From contig JAIETG010000006.1 in the NCBI GenBank assembly GCA_019745395.1, positions 90,397 to 154,396 on the forward strand: 64,000 nt of DNA, given 5' to 3'. This DNA comes from Rhabdochlamydiaceae bacterium. GTDB taxonomy: Bacteria; Chlamydiota; Chlamydiia; Chlamydiales; Rhabdochlamydiaceae. Made by a program: the position numbers and the translations under genes. A model generated the notes under the pieces. That model was not told the origin of the DNA. It saw only the letters and a list, made by a program, of their open reading frames with translations, and made no database searches. Below, one piece after another: positions 1-9,659 of this stretch (position 1 is the stretch's first letter; each line of letters starts with the position of its first letter).

Positions 1-3000
1 TTAAAGCTGCCGCTAGAATTCGGAAAATATCAATGGCAGAATCTTCTTGTTGAATGCGTAAGACCATGCGTGTATGAGGAACATAGTACAAACCATTGTC
101 TTGTCCTACGACTAGATCGGTAAGCCCTTCTGGCTTGTCGAAGTTGTAATGAACGAGAAATCGTTTTGCCCAGAAAGTGTAGTTAGAGACGCTACTGTAC
201 CAAACACCCAGATCTTCCGCAGAAAAGAAGTTCTTTTCTAGTAAAGTTACTAAAGGATTAATCTCGTCAGAATGGGGAGTTAAGTTGTGAGGCAGTTCGA
301 TTTGTTTTGCGATCGCTAGGTGAGCTATATAGTTAGGTCCTCCGGCTTTGGATCCATAACCAAAACTACTAGCTTTGCATCCTCCAAAAGCCTGTCTTTT
401 AACGATCGCTCCCGTAATAGTACGATTGATGTACAGGTTTCCCGCTTCAATTTTTTTGATCCATTTTTTCTGCTCTCTTTCATCCAAAGAGCTAATGCCT
501 GAAGTTAGTCCATAGCTTGATTGATTGGCTAACATGATCGCATGATCCAGGTTATTGGCTCTCATTAGGGATAATACGGGCCCAAAAAGCTCTGTTTTGT
601 GCATAAAGCTGCCTGGTTTGACTCCGAGTTTAATTCCTGGAGACCAGAGATTAGGATTGGAAAGATCTTGTTTTGGCTCTACAAGCCAGGATTCTCCATC
701 TTCTAAGACCATAAGACCTCTTAAAAGAGCATCGTGAGGAGCCCGAATTAATGGAGTAACTTTAGATTTAAGATCCCATGGAGATCCTACGGAAAGGCTT
801 TCCGTTGCATCTTTTAATTGTTCTAAAAAGTGAGGGTCATCATAGACTTCTGCTTCTAAAATACCCAAACTTGCAGCGCTGCATTTTTGTCCGGCATGAC
901 CAAAAGCGGAGTGTACGAGATCTTTAATAGCCAGGTCTCGGTCTGCCATTGCTGTGACGATCAGCGCGTTTTTTCCGCCGGTTTCAGCATGTAGATCTAA
1001 ATCAGGTCTCATTTTCATAAAAAGGCGTGCTGTAGCAGTAGCTCCCGTTAAGATCACTGCATGGATACGAGGGTCTATAATGAGCTGACTTCCTACAGGA
1101 TCATCAACGCAGTTTATGAATTGAAGGACATTTTTAGGAATTCCCGCTTCCCAAAGAGCGTTGACCAGAATCCATCCACTTAATACAGCTTCAGGAGCTG
1201 GTTTAAAGAGGACGCAATTGCCTGCGGCTAGTGCAGAAAAGATACCTCCAGTGGGAATAGAGACTGGAAAATTCCAAGGAGGAGTAATTAATATAATCCC
1301 TTTAGGATCCCAGGAAAGTTCTTTGTGGGAGTGCATTTCAAGCATGCTGCGTAGGTAGTATTCAACAAAGTCGATTGCTTCTGAAACTTCAGGATCTCCT
1401 TCCAAGATAGTTTTGCCTCCATCGAGCATCATAACCCCGATGAGATCTTTTCTGTATTTACGAAGGTTTTGAGCTGTTTTTGCAAAAAGTTCAGCTTTTT
1501 CCTTTATTGAAATTTTTTGCCAAGAGTCTTGTGCTTTTTGAGCCGCTTCAATGGCCGCATTTATTTCTTCCCAATTAGCTTGTGTGTAAGTGTACAGCAC
1601 GGACTGAGGATTGGATGGGCTCCATCCTTTGCCTTCTGGGTCTTTATGAGATATTTCTTTGCCGTCAATAACGCAAGGAATTGAATCGATTTTTTTATGT
1701 TCCCATTCTCTAGCCATTTCAACAGCCCATTTTCGGTTGATGGGCAGAGCGAAGTCTGTATCAGCTTCATTATCAAAAGGAGTATCGATAGAAAAAAGAG
1801 GAGCTGGGTCGAAACGGTTTTGAGTTCTTCTGGGTCCAGAGAAAGTTATATCCATTTCATAGCAAGATTTGGAAAATTTCAGAACTTGATCTTCCCATTC
1901 TGTAGAGCCAGGAGTGAGGCCAAAGGTATATCTTAAAAAGTTTTCGGGTCCTGTATTTTCATCCAAACGTCGGATCAGATAAGCGATAGCGCTTTGAAAG
2001 TCTTCTTTCACAGCAACAGGGCAGTAAAGTAAAATGTCTTTACTAAGAGTTTGGACAACACGTCGCATAGGATCTGCCATTCCCTCAAGCATTTCAAAAG
2101 AAACGCAATGCTCCACTTCATTTTCAGCCCTAAGCAACATTGCATAGGCAATGTCAAAGAGGTTATGGCTTCCAATTCCTAAATGTACAGCTTTTGCGTG
2201 TTCTTTTTGACATCCATAAGTGACCATTCTTTTGTAATTAGCATCCACGTGACTTTTAAGTTTGTAAGGAGCTTGAGGCCAACCGCGAACGCTAGCTTCA
2301 AACTGTTCCATGGCTAAATTTGCGCCTTTGACGATTCTGATTTTAATGGGAGCTCCGCCCTTTTTCATGCGCTCTATAGACCATTCTGTTAATTCTTTTT
2401 GGATAGGAAAGCAGTCTGGTAGATAAGCTTGGAGTACAATCCCAGCGGAAAATTGGATGAATTCTGGTTCGCTCAAGACTTTTTGAAACAGTTCTTTAGT
2501 CAGTTGAAGATCTCGGTATTCTTCCATATCCAAATTGACGAATTTTTGAACTTTGGATCCATCTTCTTTTTCAAAGGGATGTTTCATGGCCTCTCGATAT
2601 AGGCGTCTTAAACGCTCCGCAAGATTTTCAATGCAATGTTCCCAGGCCAAGAGATGAATTTGACTAAAGATTGTAGATATTTTGATCGAGATATATTCTA
2701 CGTCGGGCTTAGCTAAATCTTCGAGATACACTTGCAGTCTTCGTTGAGCTTCTTTTTCTCCTAAGATTGCTTCTCCCAAATGGTTTAAGTTAATACGTAT
2801 GCCTTGTTTTCTGCGAAGTTTCATGTGTTTAGACAGAGATGAAGGCTCTCCAGGTAAAATCACAGAAGAAGTTTCTTTGCGTAACATGAAGGTGACTAAG
2901 GGGATGAGGATGGGAGCTAAGAAAGGAGCTAAGATTCGAAAAGCTGATAATTGACATCTTTTCCAAAAATCGAGATATTTGGGAATGCCAAAAAGATGCA

Positions 3001-3292
3001 AGAGATAAGAAAGCTGGTTTGCAATTCGTATCGGAGCGTTACTGCGGAAACACTGATCTGTCATACTGGTTGTAAAGGCTTTGCCTTTAGCATCGAACAT
3101 CATACGTGAGAGTTGTTTTTGTTTAACTTTCTCTGTGTGCGTTTGAGTACGATTGGACTCTTGTAGCATGAAGGACGCGAGCTCTATGGCCGCCCTTTCT
3201 CGAGCTTCCAAAGAAGAAGGAGTTCCTTTGGCCTGATTTAAGTTGTGAATTGCTTTTTGCATGTAGTTTGATAGAAAATGCTGGTTTGACAT
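1..3292 (-). CDS. putA: Bifunctional proline dehydrogenase / glutamate-semialdehyde dehydrogenase (PutA), cut by the left edge
   Basis: Reading the minus strand from ATG at 3292 gives 1097 codons with no stop before the window edge, so the C-terminus is missing. The N-terminal half is a proline dehydrogenase barrel, with the family signatures RIVKGANLAMEQFEA and RRLDENTGPENFLRY. The C-terminal half is an aldehyde dehydrogenase with the WNFPVSIPTG oxyanion segment, the general-base region HAETGGKNALIV and the catalytic cysteine in GHAGQKCSAASL. Together these oxidise proline to glutamate via P5C, using FAD and then NAD. There is no obvious N-terminal DNA-binding domain, so it is probably not a transcriptional repressor. 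It is divergent from namZ with a short AT-rich spacer. Function is secure from the motifs; the exact C-terminus is not visible. Confidence 0.93.
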   Translation of the reverse strand, partial: MSNQHFLSNYMQKAIHNLNQAKGTPSSLEARERAAIELASFMLQESNRTQTHTEKVKQKQLSRMMFDAKGKAFTTSMTDQCFRSNAPIRIANQLSYLLHLFGIPKYLDFWKRCQLSAFRILAPFLAPILIPLVTFMLRKETSSVILPGEPSSLSKHMKLRRKQGIRINLNHLGEAILGEKEAQRRLQVYLEDLAKPDVEYISIKISTIFSQIHLLAWEHCIENLAERLRRLYREAMKHPFEKEDGSKVQKFVNLDMEEYRDLQLTKELFQKVLSEPEFIQFSAGIVLQAYLPDCFPIQKELTEWSIERMKKGGAPIKIRIVKGANLAMEQFEASVRGWPQAPYKLKSHVDANYKRMVTYGCQKEHAKAVHLGIGSHNLFDIAYAMLLRAENEVEHCVSFEMLEGMADPMRRVVQTLSKDILLYCPVAVKEDFQSAIAYLIRRLDENTGPENFLRYTFGLTPGSTEWEDQVLKFSKSCYEMDITFSGPRRTQNRFDPAPLFSIDTPFDNEADTDFALPINRKWAVEMAREWEHKKIDSIPCVIDGKEISHKDPEGKGWSPSNPQSVLYTYTQANWEEINAAIEAAQKAQDSWQKISIKEKAELFAKTAQNLRKYRKDLIGVMMLDGGKTILEGDPEVSEAIDFVEYYLRSMLEMHSHKELSWDPKGIILITPPWNFPVSIPTGGIFSALAAGNCVLFKPAPEAVLSGWILVNALWEAGIPKNVLQFINCVDDPVGSQLIIDPRIHAVILTGATATARLFMKMRPDLDLHAETGGKNALIVTAMADRDLAIKDLVHSAFGHAGQKCSAASLGILEAEVYDDPHFLEQLKDATESLSVGSPWDLKSKVTPLIRAPHDALLRGLMVLEDGESWLVEPKQDLSNPNLWSPGIKLGVKPGSFMHKTELFGPVLSLMRANNLDHAIMLANQSSYGLTSGISSLDEREQKKWIKKIEAGNLYINRTITGAIVKRQAFGGCKASSFGYGSKAGGPNYIAHLAIAKQIELPHNLTPHSDEINPLVTLLEKNFFSAEDLGVWYSSVSNYTFWAKRFLVHYNFDKPEGLTDLVVGQDNGLYYVPHTRMVLRIQQEDSAIDIFRILAAAL

Positions 3293-3359
3293 ATTAACTC
3301 CTTCAATCGTATATACTATTATTTAATATCATATTAATTACTTTAATAAAAGGTTTGTT

Positions 3360-4589
3360 TTGAAATACATTTTATTCTTGTTGCTTTGTTTGGGGTCTTT
3401 TGTAGAAGGGGAATCCTCTGTCCGCTTGGGGGTCGATGTTTTTTTTTCCGATGGGGTGGCAAATAGTCTTAAAGGAAAAAATGTAGGGCTAATTACTAAT
3501 CATACCGGGGTCTCCAGTGACCTGGCTCTTACTTATGAGCTTTTTCTGCAAAATACAAATGGATTTCATGTTAAGGCGATCTTTTCTCCAGAACATGGCC
3601 TATTTGGGCAAGAGCAGGCAGATAAGAGCTGCACGGACCATACGCTTAAGCAGAAGGTGCCAGTTCTCAGTTTGTATGGAGCAACGCAAAGGCCTACAGA
3701 TAAGATGTTGCAAGACATAGATGTGCTCATCTATGACATACAAGACGTGGGCAGCCGTCCTTACACTTATGCTACAACTTTGTATTATGTGATGGAGGAA
3801 GCTGCTAAAAGAGGAATCGAAGTCATGGTATTAGATCGTCCAAATCCTCTGGGTGGAAAGATGATCGATGGGCCAATGCTAGAAGAAGGCGTTCGCTCTT
3901 TTGTAGGATATATTGATGTGCCTTATTGCCACGGGCTTACGATCGGTGAGTTAGCTCGATATTTTAATGGGGAATATAAGGTTCGATGTAATTTAAAAGT
4001 TATTCCTATGAAAGGCTGGAAAAGAGAAATGCTTTTTCAAGATACGGGACTTTCTTGGATTCCGACAAGTCCCCATATTCCTGAAGCAAATACCCCTCTT
4101 TTTTATGCGACAACAGGGCTTATTGGGGAGCTGGGATTTCTCAGTATTGGTATTGGATCTACTCTTCCTTTTAAAATGGTGGGAGCTCCTTGGATTGATG
4201 CTCAAGCTCTGGCGGATCAATTGAATGCGCAAAAGTTTCCTGGAGCGCATTTTGTTCCATTTCATTTTAAGCCTCTTTATGGTCTTTACAAGGGCGAAGA
4301 ATGCCAAGGTGTGTTGATTGTTGTGTTGGATCGATTTGTGTATATGCCTGTTAAAAGTCAGCATCTTATATTAGGCATGATAAAGACCATGTATCCAAAA
4401 ATTGTCGAGAAAAGACTGGCCGCTCTGACTAAGTCCAAGAGGAAATTATTTTCCCATGCCGCTGGAGGAGATGAGATCTTATCAATTTTTTGTCAGGAAA
4501 AGTATCCAGCTTGGAAGATGATTGAGCATCAAAGTGATAAAAGGCAGCTCTTCTCAGAAAAGCGTAAGAAATACCTGCTCTATAATTAG
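3360..4589 (+). CDS. namZ: Exported DUF1343 protein, NamZ-like exo-beta-N-acetylmuramidase
   Basis: A 409-residue protein with a signal peptide (MKYILFLLLCLGSFVEGES) followed by the DUF1343 domain. Family blocks are clear: GLITNHTGVSSDL, the active-site segment IFSPEHGLFG, DVLIYDIQDVGSRPYTYA, VLDRPNPLGG and PYCHGLTIGELARYFNGE. Characterised members (Bacillus NamZ, GH171) release MurNAc from peptidoglycan fragments. The start is TTG at 3360, with AAAGG about seven bases upstream; this is the only start that keeps the whole signal peptide. It lies alone between putA (divergent) and the groE operon. A muramidase acting in the periplasm would fit turnover of the minimal chlamydial peptidoglycan. 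The family is certain; the exact substrate is inferred. Confidence 0.85.
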   Translation: MKYILFLLLCLGSFVEGESSVRLGVDVFFSDGVANSLKGKNVGLITNHTGVSSDLALTYELFLQNTNGFHVKAIFSPEHGLFGQEQADKSCTDHTLKQKVPVLSLYGATQRPTDKMLQDIDVLIYDIQDVGSRPYTYATTLYYVMEEAAKRGIEVMVLDRPNPLGGKMIDGPMLEEGVRSFVGYIDVPYCHGLTIGELARYFNGEYKVRCNLKVIPMKGWKREMLFQDTGLSWIPTSPHIPEANTPLFYATTGLIGELGFLSIGIGSTLPFKMVGAPWIDAQALADQLNAQKFPGAHFVPFHFKPLYGLYKGEECQGVLIVVLDRFVYMPVKSQHLILGMIKTMYPKIVEKRLAALTKSKRKLFSHAAGGDEILSIFCQEKYPAWKMIEHQSDKRQLFSEKRKKYLLYN

Positions 4590-4769
4590 ATCATACGCAA
4601 AATATTTTATTGCCTGTAAAGTTTGAAGTTTAATGTTGCTTGCGTTTGAGCGAGATCACGCCGCTTCGTCAGGTGACTCTTTGAAATTTTTTCTAATTTT
4701 ATTTTTTTCTTTGCTCTCAAAAAGGCAGATTTTTTTAGAAAAGCGAAAAAATACTCGCTTTGCAATTAG
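4539..4769 (+). repeat. Imperfect direct repeat of the namZ 3' end
   Basis: The last 50 bp of namZ (about 4539-4589, encoding KRQLFSEKRKKYLLYN) recur in degenerate form about 180 bp downstream (about 4719-4769). There one frame still reads KRQIFLEKRK. The second copy ends just inside the CIRCE operator of the groE operon. This looks like the scar of a tandem duplication of the namZ 3' end or of a decayed second DUF1343 gene. Confidence 0.6.
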
Positions 4770-4792
4770 CACTCTTCTGTTTCTTTTGCTAA
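4766..4792 (+). promoter_or_regulatory. CIRCE-like operator (HrcA binding site)
   Basis: The sequence is TTAGCACTC, nine bases, then TTTTGCTAA. The consensus is TTAGCACTC-N9-GAGTGCTAA, so the left half is perfect and the right half keeps six of nine positions with exact spacing. It lies just upstream of the groE promoter, where HrcA repression of chaperonin genes is expected in Chlamydiota. Confidence 0.82.
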
Positions 4793-4808
4793 AAACCGCC
4801 TCTTGTCA

Positions 4809-4838
4809 TTGACAAAAACATAGAGAAAGCCGTAAGAT
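4809..4838 (+). promoter_or_regulatory. Sigma-70-type promoter of groES-groEL
   Basis: A perfect TTGACA at 4809-4814 is followed after 18 bases by TAAGAT at 4833-4838. It is placed between the CIRCE operator and the groES ribosome-binding site (AAGGAG at 4866-4871). Confidence 0.75.
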
Positions 4839-4879
4839 CTAGCTTCTAACGTATCTGTAAGGAACAAGGAGAAAAGATC

Positions 4880-5176
4880 ATGTCAGAACAGGTTAAACCT
4901 TTAGGAAATCGCATTCTTGTTAAGCGTATGCAAGCGAAAACCTCGAAGGGAGGAATCCTTCTCCCCGACTCCGCTCAAGAAAAACCTAAGCAAGGGGAAG
5001 TTCTTGCAGTAGGACCAGGAAAACTCTCAGAAGAGGGCGATCTACAGAAAATGCATGTACAGGTTGGCGATCTAGTGCTTTTTTCTTCATATGCAGGAAT
5101 GGAGGTAAAAACGGAAGGATCCGATGTAGAGTGTCTAATTCTTACTGAAGAAGATGTCCTCGGTATTCTTGTTTAA
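4880..5176 (+). CDS. groES: Co-chaperonin GroES
   Basis: A 98-residue protein of the usual GroES length. It begins VKPLGNRILVKRMQAKTSKG and contains the mobile-loop region GGILLPDSAQEKPKQGEVLAVGPG. It caps the GroEL ring and closes the folding chamber in the cytoplasm. The start is fixed by AAGGAG eight bases upstream. It is the first gene of a two-gene operon with groEL (36-bp spacer) behind a promoter and CIRCE element, so HrcA-controlled heat-shock regulation is likely. Confidence 0.97.
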   Translation: MSEQVKPLGNRILVKRMQAKTSKGGILLPDSAQEKPKQGEVLAVGPGKLSEEGDLQKMHVQVGDLVLFSSYAGMEVKTEGSDVECLILTEEDVLGILV

Positions 5177-5206
5177 TCTCATTACAATCACAATTATTGG
5201 AGCTAA

Positions 5207-6895
<1,689 letters not shown>

Positions 6896-6918
6896 TATTA
6901 GATGTTCTATTTTGTTCG

Positions 6919-6954
6919 TAAAAGGCTCTACTGATTTGTAGGGCCTTTTTTTTA
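6919..6954 (+). terminator. Rho-independent terminator of groES-groEL
   Basis: A ten-base-pair stem (AAAGGCTCTA pairing with TAGGGCCTTT, one G-T pair) with an eight-base loop is followed by a run of eight or more T. Confidence 0.9.
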
Positions 6955-6971
6955 TGTAAAGATGGTGATGT

Positions 6972-7481
6972 ATGTTTAAAAAAACTCTTGTTTTCCTGTG
7001 CGTGAGCTTGGCTATTTGGGCGTCGACTCCTGTAGTCTTAGAATATCCTGATGTACTTCATTATGCCCAGGAAAAGCTTCCTTGTGAAGGAACTTTACAG
7101 ATGACCCAAGATGGTTTTTTGTATGTAGAGGTTTCTAAGGATTATGTTTTTCAATTGATTCCTCTTTTACTTAAAGATAAAGAGGTTGTTTGTCCTCCGC
7201 CTTATTTTGGCGAAGGAAAAGTAGGAGCGCATATCACGGTTGCAATGGGATCCGAAATTGGGAATCGAAAAGACCCTATCCCGTATCTTGGACAGAAAAT
7301 TGCTTTCTCTATTCTTCGCCTAGAGAAGGTGGATTTGCAAGAAAGTGTATTGGAAGCGAAAACTGTGTATTTACTTAGTGTTGAATCTTCACAAATTGCG
7401 GAAATTCGAAAAAAACTAGGTTTGTCTTCCAAGATTCGAGGACATGATTTTCACATTACGATTGCTGTGGATTGTCCTTAA
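6972..7481 (+). CDS. Small exported protein with two HxTx motifs, 2H-phosphoesterase-like
   Basis: A 169-residue protein beginning with a signal peptide (FKKTLVFLCVSLAIWAS). The mature part has exactly two H-x-T-x motifs: HITV at residues 87-90 and HITI at 161-164. They are about 74 residues apart and each lies at the end of a predicted strand. That layout is the hallmark of the 2H phosphoesterase superfamily (LigT/CPDase type), which acts on 2'-3' cyclic phosphates or related phosphodiesters. The signal peptide would place it outside the cytoplasm, which is unusual for the family. It has its own position after the groE terminator and no partner gene. The motif pair is seen directly; the enzymatic role is inference. 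Confidence 0.55.
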   Translation: MFKKTLVFLCVSLAIWASTPVVLEYPDVLHYAQEKLPCEGTLQMTQDGFLYVEVSKDYVFQLIPLLLKDKEVVCPPPYFGEGKVGAHITVAMGSEIGNRKDPIPYLGQKIAFSILRLEKVDLQESVLEAKTVYLLSVESSQIAEIRKKLGLSSKIRGHDFHITIAVDCP

Positions 7482-7871
7482 AGCTGTGAAAGATTTTTAG
7501 GATCGTATTCCAATTGCTAGTAGTATTTTTTTTGTCGAATTCTTTGTCTAAAGACTTCATCCAATCACTTGTGTTTTCATGAGAAAGATCTAGAACTTTG
7601 AAAATTTCTGGATGGGAATTTTCTGTAAAAAAGTGATATAGAGTTTTGTGTGATGAGTAACCGTGATATCTTTAAAAGAGGTCTGAAAGGACTAAGGAGA
7701 TGATCTCCTCAGCAGTTTTTAAGATAACTAAAGTTTTGGGAAGAGATTTTGTAAGGATTGCTAAAACTTGGGAAGTGTTTTTTTTGGGGCAAATCAAATG
7801 TTGCTGCATGCCAGAGTCGTTTTAACTTGTCGAAGTTTCAAAGACTTAATTGGTTTTTTTAGAGCACTCAT
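7456..7871 (-). pseudogene. Degraded ORF of unknown family
   Basis: The minus strand reads like decayed coding sequence in pieces. A 25-codon piece starts at ATG 7871 (MSALKKPIKSLKLRQVK). After a frame change, a 45-codon piece runs 7809-7672 (containing TLVILKTAEEIISLVLSDLF) and ends in TAA. The same frame then stays open to 7456 (LYHFFTENSHPEIFKVLDLS and so on). The pieces together would make about 135 residues interrupted by one frameshift and one nonsense codon. I do not recognise the family. It overlaps the end of the preceding plus-strand gene by 26 bp. It may instead be chance open reading, but composition and helix-like patterns favour a relic. Confidence 0.4.
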
Positions 7872-7940
7872 TGGTGTAACATTTTCGTCTCCAACATTGA
7901 CACCTCGAAGAAATGCTACATATTTTTGTGTTGATGTTTC

Positions 7941-8729
7941 CTATCTTTTGAGTAGGCACGCTATCCATTGATCTTGTTCGACAAGGGTCTCTAGTTTTAG
8001 TCCTTGCTTGTGAATCCAACGCAAATAGGTTTTTTGTTGCTGTTTTAAAATTCCTGAAGTGATCCAAAGTTTTGGTTTTTCAGATATAGAAGCTAATGCG
8101 AGTTTTTGCTCGGCAAAGGTCATATTAATGACGAGTAAGGTGGGGATTTGATTTGGTGTTTTAGGAAGAGACTGTGCAGTTATTATGGAATTTTCAAGAT
8201 GGTTCAGTTTTGCGTTCTCTTTCGTGTGATCTAGCGCTTTAGGGTCTATGTCTAAAGCATAGACAAACGTCGCTTCCCACTGCAAAGCGGCAATCCCTAA
8301 GATCCCACTTCCGCAGCCGAGATCGATTACAGTCTGTCCTTTTGCGTGCGAGGCTAATAGTTGTAGGGATAGAAGAGTTGTTGGATGGGAAAGATCTCCG
8401 AACCCAGGGCCTGGGAGAAGAGTAATTTCTTTTTGTGAAGGGGAAAAATCGGATAAAGGAATTTTTGCTACGCCATCTTGAAAATAGGGGCTAAAGGAAC
8501 TCCATTCTTGATCCCAGTTTATTTCTGAGGTTTCAAGCTTCTGATACGATGCAATATGTTGGAATTGTCCAGGAAATAGGCTTTCTTCGGCTACGGCATA
8601 GATTTTACAATCTCCCGTCTGCAAATCCTCTTCAAAACTTGCATGCTGAAGAAGGCAGGAGGAGAGCTCTTGAAGGGCTGAAGATTCGGAGCTGCCCGGA
8701 TGTAAGAAAAAAGTAAACCATTTATCCAT
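7941..8729 (-). CDS. prmA: Ribosomal protein L11 methyltransferase-like protein (PrmA family)
   Basis: A 262-residue class I SAM methyltransferase. It has the PrmA-specific linker GPGFGDLSHPTT followed by motif I VIDLGCGSGILGIAA and the acidic motif II ALDIDPKAL. PrmA trimethylates ribosomal protein L11. The usual N-x-L-x-x motif is replaced by NMTFAEQ, so the substrate pocket is somewhat divergent. A TATACT hexamer lies about ten bases upstream of the ATG at 8729, which suggests a very short or leaderless mRNA. It is transcribed alone, divergent from the exoD-like gene. Confidence 0.82.
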   Translation of the reverse strand: MDKWFTFFLHPGSSESSALQELSSCLLQHASFEEDLQTGDCKIYAVAEESLFPGQFQHIASYQKLETSEINWDQEWSSFSPYFQDGVAKIPLSDFSPSQKEITLLPGPGFGDLSHPTTLLSLQLLASHAKGQTVIDLGCGSGILGIAALQWEATFVYALDIDPKALDHTKENAKLNHLENSIITAQSLPKTPNQIPTLLVINMTFAEQKLALASISEKPKLWITSGILKQQQKTYLRWIHKQGLKLETLVEQDQWIACLLKR

Positions 8730-8804
8730 AAGGGCGTTTAGTATAGCAGGCGCAAGTCATATCTTGTAATGGAAAAAATGACAGAAATATTTGTTTGACA
8801 TTCA

Positions 8805-9437
8805 ATGAATAAACCTGAACCATACAAAAAATCTATGAATGGTACAAAAAATAAGTCTTTAAAGGAGTATCTCGATATCCTGCTCGAAAAATCTCGAAGC
8901 GGAACAGTTCTTTCTGTAAAAGAAATCTTAGAAATTTTATCGGGTAAAGGTCGTTTATTAATCCTAGTTCTCTTGAGTCTTCCCTTTTGTTTGCCTATCC
9001 CTATTCCGGGATTATCGGTTCCTTTTGGTCTTGTAATTGCTTTTATTGGATTGAGATGGGCTTTTGGGAAACGTATTTGGCTGCCTAAGTGTATTTTGTT
9101 GAAAACTATTTCCTCAAAAACTATTCAGAAAATAGTGCGCAAGGCTTTATATTTACTGGATAAGATGAAGCGTTATATGTATCCGAGGTCAAGAGGACTG
9201 AGTAAAAATGCAGTGCTGAGGACTTTTAATGGTCTTTTGATATTTCTTTTAGGCGCTTTTCTTGCTCTTCCTTTGCCGATTCCTTTAACGAACTTTGTCG
9301 CAGCATGGGCTATACTTCTCATTAGCTTAGGATTATTACAGGAGGATTTTGTTTTTGTTTTTATTGGGTACTTGTTTTTTTTAATTATATCACTAATATT
9401 AGTTGCGATGGTTTTTTCTATTAAGGCTGTTTTTTGA
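8805..9437 (+). CDS. ExoD-family integral membrane protein
   Basis: A 210-residue membrane protein with the ExoD hallmark repeated twice: LPFCLPIPIPGLSVPFG near residue 60 and LALPLPIPLTNFVAAWA near residue 160. Each lies in a hydrophobic segment, with another two or three membrane spans. ExoD was named for a role in rhizobial exopolysaccharide synthesis but its molecular function is unknown. The start is uncertain: ATG 8805 gives the full ORF, but ATG 8835 (MNGTKNKSLKEYL) is equally plausible because neither has a clear Shine-Dalgarno sequence. Confidence 0.75.
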   Translation: MNKPEPYKKSMNGTKNKSLKEYLDILLEKSRSGTVLSVKEILEILSGKGRLLILVLLSLPFCLPIPIPGLSVPFGLVIAFIGLRWAFGKRIWLPKCILLKTISSKTIQKIVRKALYLLDKMKRYMYPRSRGLSKNAVLRTFNGLLIFLLGAFLALPLPIPLTNFVAAWAILLISLGLLQEDFVFVFIGYLFFLIISLILVAMVFSIKAVF

Positions 9438-9448
9438 AAATGTGAATT

Positions 9449-9478
9449 TTGAAAGTTTTTACATCTCTGTCGTATATA
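9449..9478 (+). promoter_or_regulatory. Possible promoter of tRNA-Arg
   Basis: TTGAAA at 9449-9454 and TATATA at 9473-9478 are spaced 18 bases apart in the gap before the tRNA gene. The score is moderate and the transcription start is inferred. Confidence 0.4.
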
Positions 9479-9566
9479 GCATCGCCTTATTTTCCTATTT
9501 ATTTCTGCGGACGCAATGAAATCTTTGGAAAAAAAAGAACAGATTGAGGATAATGATCAAGCTTTT

Positions 9567-9640
9567 GCACTGGTAGCTCAGCTGGATAGAGCACTCGGCT
9601 ACGAACCGAGAGGTCAGAGGTTCGAATCCTCTCCGGTGCA
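9567..9640 (+). tRNA. tRNA-Arg (anticodon ACG)
   Basis: The complete 74-nt cloverleaf is visible. The acceptor stem is GCACTGG with CCGGTGC (one T-G pair), the D stem GCTC/GAGC, the anticodon stem CTCGG/CCGAG with loop CTACGAA, a five-base variable loop, the T stem AGAGG/CCTCT with loop TTCGAAT, and discriminator A. The 3' CCA is not encoded. A T-rich run follows and may terminate transcription. Confidence 0.97.
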
Positions 9641-9659
9641 TTTTTCTTTTTAGGTACAT

